Part shown: positions 6,811 to 10,525 of the stretch, in pieces
Layout: each line of letters starts with the position of its first letter
How positions within the stretch are numbered: position 1 is the first letter of the stretch
NCBI GenBank assembly: GCA_013202535.1
Contig: JABMRP010001284.1
Span: 1 to 10,525, forward strand
DNA: 10,525 nt
From: Planctomycetota bacterium
GTDB lineage: Bacteria > Planctomycetota > Planctomycetia > Pirellulales > Thermoguttaceae
Reading direction: 5' to 3'
Notes under the pieces: generated by a model
What the model was told of the DNA's origin: nothing
What the model saw: the letters and a program-made list of their open reading frames with translations, nothing else
Databases searched by the model: none
Program-made: the position numbers and the translations under genes

Positions 6811-6931
6811 CTTGAATTCCTGTTTTGGAGTGCGGACATCAGGGGCAATTGGAGTCAGATCGCCGTTCGTCATTAGGGCCTGAAGAGGAAGCCTATTCAC
6901 GGTATCCGGAATTCTCCCGGCGCTCCAGTAC

Positions 6932-6960
6932 CGCCCAGAGCCGGCGCCTTCGGCTGGGCG
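6932..6960. other. GC-rich bulged hairpin
   Basis: CGCCC (6932-6936) pairs with GGGCG (6956-6960), and AGCCG (6939-6943) pairs with CGGCT (6951-6955). The unpaired bases are a 2-nt bulge and a 7-nt loop. No T-run follows on either strand, so it is not a typical intrinsic terminator. It lies about 120 bp upstream of the FAD oxidoreductase start. Confidence 0.4.
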
Positions 6961-7028
6961 CCGAACGAATCCGCCACAACGACATGCAGAGGCTCCTAAA
7001 CCATGGGGCTCGTGGCACTTGCGGCGGA

Positions 7029-7048
7029 AATGCCCGGCTGCGGGCATT
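7029..7048. other. Perfect 8-bp hairpin upstream of nagB promoter
   Basis: AATGCCCG (7029-7036) and CGGGCATT (7041-7048) are exact reverse complements around the 4-nt loop GCTG. It stands about 55 bp before the TTGACA box and could be a protein binding site or an RNA stem. No T-run follows. Confidence 0.4.
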
Positions 7049-7103
7049 CGATGACATGCCGCCCCGACGGGGTGGAAGTGCCCACTCCGGGGGGCCGGCA
7101 GGG

Positions 7104-7132
7104 TTGACACTCGCCCCCGCCAATGAGACACT
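7104..7132 (+). promoter_or_regulatory. Candidate promoter of the nagB operon
   Basis: A perfect -35 consensus TTGACA (7104-7109) is followed after 17 bp by GACACT (7127-7132), a weak -10. The expected start near 7139 would give a leader of about 65 nt to the GTG at 7204. It is the best sigma70-like match in the window and points at the nagB-glmU-ACP operon. Confidence 0.45.
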
Positions 7133-7191
7133 AACGGGTTCGCGAAAGATCGCCATACGTGTGCAGTGTGGATTTACTTCGAGTGGAAAGC

Positions 7192-7196
7192 GAGGG
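7192..7196 (+). promoter_or_regulatory. Ribosome binding site deciding the nagB start
   Basis: GAGGG sits 7 nt before GTG 7204. The alternative in-frame GTG at 7159 has no purine-rich sequence upstream, which favours 7204. Confidence 0.6.
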
Positions 7197-7203
7197 TTTG
7201 CAA

Positions 7204-7980
7204 GTGGAAGTTATCGTCAACGAAACCTACGAAGAGATGGGCAAGACGGCCGCCCGGGTCGTGGCCAAGACACTCAACGCGAAGCCGAACGCCGTCTTGG
7301 GACTGGCCACCGGATCGACGCCGCTGAGCCTTTACCAGGAACTTGTGCGAATGCACAAGGACGAAGGCCTCGATTTCTCTCAGGTCACGACCTTCAATCT
7401 CGACGAGTACGTGGGGCTCAAGATCGATCATCCGCAGAGCTACCACTACTTCATGAACGAGAATCTGTTTCAGCACATCAACGTGCCGGCAGCCAACATT
7501 CATATCCCCTCGGGCACGACCGACAACTACGAAGCGTTCTGCAATTGGTACGAACGGCGGATCGTCGAGTGCGGCGGCATCGACCTGCAAGTCCTGGGGA
7601 TCGGTTCCGACGGTCACATCGCGTTCAACGAGCCGTCCAGTTCGCTCGGGTCGCGGACGCGAATCAAGACCCTGGCCAAGCCGACCATCGAGGACAACGC
7701 CCGATTCTTCGACAGTGCCGAGGAAGTGCCGATCTACGCCATCACGATGGGCGTGGGCACAATTCTCGAAGCTCGAAAGATCCTCCTTCTGGCCAACAAA
7801 GAGAGCAAGGCGCCGGCGATCACCGCGGCGATCGAAGGTCCCGTGACGAGCCTCTGTACGGCCAGCGCCCTGCAACTGCACCCGGACACGATGTTCATCC
7901 TCGACCGGGCGGCCGCGAGCGGGCTGTCGATGCTCGACTACTACGAGTGGATCCAGTCGAAGATGCCCGACGCACCGTGA
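7204..7980 (+). CDS. nagB: Glucosamine-6-phosphate deaminase
   Basis: NagB interconverts glucosamine 6-phosphate and fructose 6-phosphate plus ammonia in the cytoplasm. With the GTG start at 7204 the protein has 258 residues, close to the usual length. GLATGSTPLSLY (33-44) is the phosphate-binding loop. TTFNLDEYVGL (62-72) contains Asp67, and LGIGSDGHIAFNEP (131-144) contains Asp136, His138 and Glu143. These match the E. coli catalytic residues D72, D141, H143 and E148 with a constant offset of five. The C-terminal part, with KAPAITAAIEGPVTS and a LQLHPD motif, is also intact. The start at 7204 gives the family-typical MEVIV N-terminus and has GAGGG 7 nt upstream. It heads a probable operon whose next gene makes UDP-GlcNAc precursors. 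The deaminase may therefore run in either direction here, salvaging amino sugars or supplying them. Confidence 0.95.
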   Translation: MEVIVNETYEEMGKTAARVVAKTLNAKPNAVLGLATGSTPLSLYQELVRMHKDEGLDFSQVTTFNLDEYVGLKIDHPQSYHYFMNENLFQHINVPAANIHIPSGTTDNYEAFCNWYERRIVECGGIDLQVLGIGSDGHIAFNEPSSSLGSRTRIKTLAKPTIEDNARFFDSAEEVPIYAITMGVGTILEARKILLLANKESKAPAITAAIEGPVTSLCTASALQLHPDTMFILDRAAASGLSMLDYYEWIQSKMPDAP

Positions 7981-8029
7981 TCGAGCGGTCGGCGCAACGC
8001 AACCAAACATTCGGCCAGCCGTGATCGAG
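7975..8029 (+). repeat. 11-bp direct repeat at the nagB 3' end
   Basis: CCGTGATCGAG occurs at 7975-7985, spanning the nagB stop codon, and again at 8019-8029 in the gap before the next gene. The 44-bp spacing may reflect an old short duplication. It shows no obvious regulatory role. Confidence 0.35.
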
Positions 8030-8066
8030 TACACGGCGTGCCGTACTTGATAGGAGCGAGAACACC

Positions 8067-9359
8067 ATGCGATTAATCCTGTTGGATCTGCCCGGCCCCG
8101 GGCGCCAGAACTTCTACCCGCTGTCTTTGAGCCGGCCGATTTTCGAGTTGCGTTGTGGCATGAGTTCGCTGGCCGAGAAGATGGCCGCCAAGTTGGCCGC
8201 CACCGACCTCGCCGGCTTCATACCGCCTTATCTGGCCGAAGTTTTCCGCGAGACGTCCGACCTGCCGGTCAACGATCCGGCGAAGCTGACCGGCGACGAC
8301 TTGATGCTGGTCGACGGCCGGGTGATTGCCGAGAGTTTCGACACGCCGACCGTCGGACCCAGTCGGGTGGCTTGCGATGAAGAGGGCCGGTTGCTTTTCG
8401 CCCGGATCGCCCAAGCCGATCTGGCCAAGCTGAAAACCGACTCGATCGAGGCGTTGGTCGAGTCGGCCGTTGCCACGTTGCCCAAAGCCGGCGCCGCGCC
8501 GGCGACCTGGAACTACACATGGGACCTGGTGCTGGCCAATCCCGAGCAACTGACCAAGGATTTTGCCACGGCCGGGCAGTGCGGAATCGAAGGTACGATC
8601 GAAGAGCCCGCGGGCATGCGTGGCAGCAAGAGCGACGTCTACGTCGCCCCCGGCGCGCTGATCCACCCGATGGTTGTGATCGACGCGGCCGAAGGGCCCG
8701 TCTACATCGACGCCGACGCCGAGATTCACCCTTTCACGCGCATCGAAGGCCCCTGCTACGTCGGCAAGAAGTCGATCCTGCTGGGAGCCAAATGCCGCGA
8801 GGGTAATTCCATCGGGCCCATGTGCCGCGTGGGTGGTGAGGTCGAAGAATCGATCATCCACGGCTATTCCAACAAGTACCACGACGGATTTCTCGGTCAC
8901 GCCTACGTCGGCGAGTGGGTCAACCTCGGCGCGCTGACCACCAACAGCGATCTGAAGAACGACTACTCGAGCGTTTCCGTGGTGCTCGACGGCAAGCGGC
9001 CCATCGACACCGGCTCGACCAAGGTCGGTGCCCTGATCGGCGATCACACGAAGACGTCGATCGGCACGCTGTTCAACACGGGCGCGTACGTCGGGGCGAT
9101 GACCCTAATCGCGGCCACCGGCAAGCCGTTGCCCAAGTTCATTCCCTCATTTGCCTGGTTCCTCGAGGGCGTGGTGACCAAGGGATTCGGAAAGCGGAAG
9201 CTCTACGAAACGGCCATCACGGCCATGAGTCGCCGCGGGCGCCAGTGGACGCCGGCGCAAGAGGCGATGTGGGACGAGATCTTCGCGATCACGGCCGAGC
9301 CGCGCAAGGCCGCGGTTAAGAAGGGCCGCCGCGCGATGGCCAGCCACCGAAAAGGCTAA
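8067..9359 (+). CDS. Alternative GlmU: sugar-1-phosphate nucleotidyl/acetyltransferase
   Basis: The 430-residue protein resembles the alternative GlmU family (TIGR03991-like), proposed to make UDP-GlcNAc from glucosamine 1-phosphate. The N-terminal domain begins MRLILLDLPG and has the family signature FYPLSLSRPIFELRCG (16-31). It lacks the classic LAAGxGTRM nucleotide loop of standard GlmU. From about residue 190 a left-handed beta-helix follows, with hexapeptide turns such as YVAPGALIHP and YIDADAEIHP. The stretch SNKYHDGFLGHAYVGEWVNLG (268-288) aligns with the GlmU acetyltransferase site, making His272 the likely counterpart of E. coli His363. The C-terminus is a Lys/Arg-rich tail (AVKKGRRAMASHRKG). 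TAGGAG lies 10 nt before ATG 8067. It sits 86 bp after nagB, fitting a shared amino-sugar pathway. The exact sugar and acyl donor are not proven. Confidence 0.85.
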   Translation: MRLILLDLPGPGRQNFYPLSLSRPIFELRCGMSSLAEKMAAKLAATDLAGFIPPYLAEVFRETSDLPVNDPAKLTGDDLMLVDGRVIAESFDTPTVGPSRVACDEEGRLLFARIAQADLAKLKTDSIEALVESAVATLPKAGAAPATWNYTWDLVLANPEQLTKDFATAGQCGIEGTIEEPAGMRGSKSDVYVAPGALIHPMVVIDAAEGPVYIDADAEIHPFTRIEGPCYVGKKSILLGAKCREGNSIGPMCRVGGEVEESIIHGYSNKYHDGFLGHAYVGEWVNLGALTTNSDLKNDYSSVSVVLDGKRPIDTGSTKVGALIGDHTKTSIGTLFNTGAYVGAMTLIAATGKPLPKFIPSFAWFLEGVVTKGFGKRKLYETAITAMSRRGRQWTPAQEAMWDEIFAITAEPRKAAVKKGRRAMASHRKG

Positions 9360-9410
9360 CCCAAGACAACGGATAACACCGAGAAAACCATTTTGAGGGA
9401 GACTCATTTT

Positions 9411-9665
9411 ATGGCTACCGTGGAAGAACGCGTTATTGCCGTCACATCCAGCGTGCTGCAGATTGATCCGAGCGAAATCAAGAAAGAGAGCGTGTTCTCG
9501 ACCGACCTGGGAGCGGAAAGCGTCCAGTCGGTCGAGCTCGTGGCGATGTTCGAGGAAGAGTTCGACATCGAGATGGAAGAAGACGCCGCGCTGTCGGTCG
9601 AAAACGTCGGCGACGCGATCGAGTTCATCACCAAGGTGTGCAAAGAGCAGGGCGTCAACGCCTGA
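9411..9665 (+). CDS. Acyl carrier protein with atypical attachment motif
   Basis: The 84-residue acidic protein has the four-helix ACP layout. VEERVIAVTSSVLQID forms helix 1, followed by a loop, then helix 2 after the attachment site, and a final helix (GDAIEFITKVCKEQ). The 4'-phosphopantetheine serine is most likely Ser37 in DLGAESVQSVELV (32-44), where the usual D-S-L is E-S-V. The downstream EEEFDIEMEED is typical of ACP helix 2-3. ATG 9411 has GAGGGAG 9 nt upstream. An in-frame TTG at 9393 would add only six residues and overlaps that site. The gene lies 51 bp after the GlmU-like gene and 45 bp before the carboxyltransferase gene. It is probably a specialised ACP for that neighbour's pathway, not the housekeeping AcpP, which usually lies in the fab cluster. 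Confidence 0.88.
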   Translation: MATVEERVIAVTSSVLQIDPSEIKKESVFSTDLGAESVQSVELVAMFEEEFDIEMEEDAALSVENVGDAIEFITKVCKEQGVNA

Positions 9666-9710
9666 TCGCCACGCCGGACAACGCTGGACGTTTCATGAAA
9701 AGGAGCCGCC

Positions 9711-10525
9711 ATGTCGGATAATAAAAAAACTTTCCCGTTGGTCAATACGACCGAACCGAATCTGATCGAGGGAACCTTCGACTACGATCTGCCGCCGAAG
9801 ATCCACTTCGACGGCCCGATCGTTGAGTATATCGACGGCAAGCCGGTCGAGTTCGATCCCAAGGCGCTGTTGGATCGCGACTTCCACATTACCGACACGA
9901 CCTTTCGTGACGGTCAGCAAGCGCGCCCGCCTTACACCATCGAGCAGATGGTGCATATCTACGACCTGCTCGCCAAGTTGGGCGGTCCCCAGGGCGTGAT
10001 CCGCCAAACGGAGTTTTTCCTCTATACGAAGAACGACCGCGAAACACTCGACCGCTGCCGCGAACTGGGACACAAGTATCCCGAATGTACCGGCTGGATC
10101 CGTGCCGTGAAGGCCGATTTCCGCCTGGTCAAGGAAGCCGGTCTGGCCGAGTCGGGAATGCTGACCAGTTGCTCCGATTACCACATCTTCCAGAAGCTCA
10201 AGTTCAAGGACCGCCAGACCTGCATGGACAGCTACTGCGAAGTGGTCGACGCGGCGTTCGAGGCGGGCGTACGGCCCCGGTGCCACTTCGAGGACATCAC
10301 TCGCGCCGACATCGAAGGCTTCGTGCTCCCCTTCGCCGAACGGCTGATGCGGATGAGCGAGCAGGTGCCCGAGGACAAGACGGCCAAGATTCGGCTCTGC
10401 GACACGATGGGCTTCGGCATCAGCTACCCGGGCGTCGAGCTGCCCCGCAGTATCGCCAAGCTGGTCTACAAGCTGAACCAGGAAGTGGGCGTTCCCAGCG
10501 ATCGGCTCGAATGGCACGGGCACAA
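9711..10525 (+). CDS. DRE-TIM (HMGL-like) carboxyltransferase/aldolase, 5' part
   Basis: The first 271 residues are present and the 3' end is beyond the window. The protein belongs to the DRE-TIM metallolyase superfamily, which includes isopropylmalate, homocitrate and citramalate synthases, HMG-CoA lyase and pyruvate carboxyltransferases. ITDTTFRDGQQ (60-70) carries the metal/catalytic Arg66-Asp67 pair, LCDTMGFG (229-236) is a conserved barrel strand, and WHGH (268-271) supplies the metal-binding histidines. About 58 residues precede the barrel, longer than in typical synthases. The sequence around GGPQGVIRQTEFFLY (91-105) differs from leuA or cimA as I know them. AAAAGGAG lies 5 nt before ATG 9711, a strong site. 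Directly following an ACP, it may condense or cleave an ACP- or CoA-bound acyl group. Substrate and direction are unknown. Confidence 0.85.
   Translation, partial: MSDNKKTFPLVNTTEPNLIEGTFDYDLPPKIHFDGPIVEYIDGKPVEFDPKALLDRDFHITDTTFRDGQQARPPYTIEQMVHIYDLLAKLGGPQGVIRQTEFFLYTKNDRETLDRCRELGHKYPECTGWIRAVKADFRLVKEAGLAESGMLTSCSDYHIFQKLKFKDRQTCMDSYCEVVDAAFEAGVRPRCHFEDITRADIEGFVLPFAERLMRMSEQVPEDKTAKIRLCDTMGFGISYPGVELPRSIAKLVYKLNQEVGVPSDRLEWHGH

Larger units (their letters stand above)
6811..7203. other. Intergenic region between divergent FAD oxidoreductase and nagB
   Basis: No gene is supported here. Open frames on the minus strand (for example 6893-7156) are Arg/Pro-rich, lack ribosome binding sites and have no recognisable motif. 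The region holds a bulged hairpin (6932-6960), a short perfect hairpin (7029-7048) and a TTGACA promoter (7104-7132), each listed separately. A further CCCCG-A-CGGGG stem lies near 7063-7073. Confidence 0.55.

Noticed and set aside
5941..6876. 311-residue plus-strand open frame
   Set aside because: It is antisense to the FAD oxidoreductase gene with its intact Rossmann fold.
6811..7131. Upstream extension of the FAD oxidoreductase frame to 525 residues
   Set aside because: The twin-arginine signal must be N-terminal, and AGGA precedes ATG 6810. The extension has no recognisable motif.
6825..8024. 399-residue plus-strand open frame
   Set aside because: It runs in another frame through nagB, whose catalytic residues are all present. 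Its composition is typical of a high-GC shadow.
8073..9047. 324-residue minus-strand open frame
   Set aside because: It is antisense to the GlmU-like gene and shows Val/Gly/Asp-rich shadow composition without motifs.
9693..10523. 276-residue minus-strand open frame at the right edge
   Set aside because: It is antisense to the DRE-TIM enzyme gene, which has strong motifs and a strong ribosome binding site.

Overview
The window looks like chromosomal DNA from a high-GC bacterium, most probably a member of the Planctomycetota. This is an inference. It rests on the combination of a truncated CHAT-type protein, a DUF481 outer-membrane protein, a Tat-exported FAD oxidoreductase, the alternative (Bacteroidota/Planctomycetota-type) GlmU, and an acyl carrier protein directly upstream of a DRE-TIM carboxyltransferase. 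No rRNA, tRNA, CRISPR array or complete insertion sequence was seen.

Left part (1-1831). A Kef/CPA2-type cation:proton antiporter runs leftwards off the edge of the window. A non-coding gap (676-1058) with short repeats and a plausible promoter leads into the N-terminal part of a CHAT-family protein. That reading frame ends inside a 92-bp, nearly perfect palindrome (1516-1607). Two similar C-terminal tails, each with its own stop codon, follow at 1616-1757. The whole looks like a decayed gene or gene pair.

Middle part (1832-7203). An LpxH-like metallophosphoesterase (minus) and a SRAP/YedK-type DNA-protein crosslink protein (plus) are divergent. Next come a broken C-terminal fragment of a DUF481 protein and a complete DUF481 gene. 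The complete gene converges on a Tat-signal FAD-dependent oxidoreductase and overlaps it by 31 bp. A 393-bp intergenic region (6811-7203) holds two hairpins and a TTGACA-type promoter pointing rightwards.

Right part (7204-10525). Four co-directional genes with clear ribosome binding sites and gaps of 86, 51 and 45 bp form a probable operon. They are nagB (glucosamine-6-phosphate deaminase), an alternative glmU (sugar nucleotidyltransferase plus left-handed beta-helix acyltransferase), an acyl carrier protein with an atypical E-S-V attachment motif, and a DRE-TIM/HMGL-like carboxyltransferase cut by the window edge. The first two belong to amino-sugar nucleotide supply. The last two suggest ACP-linked carbon-carbon bond chemistry. 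This pairing is the most interesting functional association in the window.
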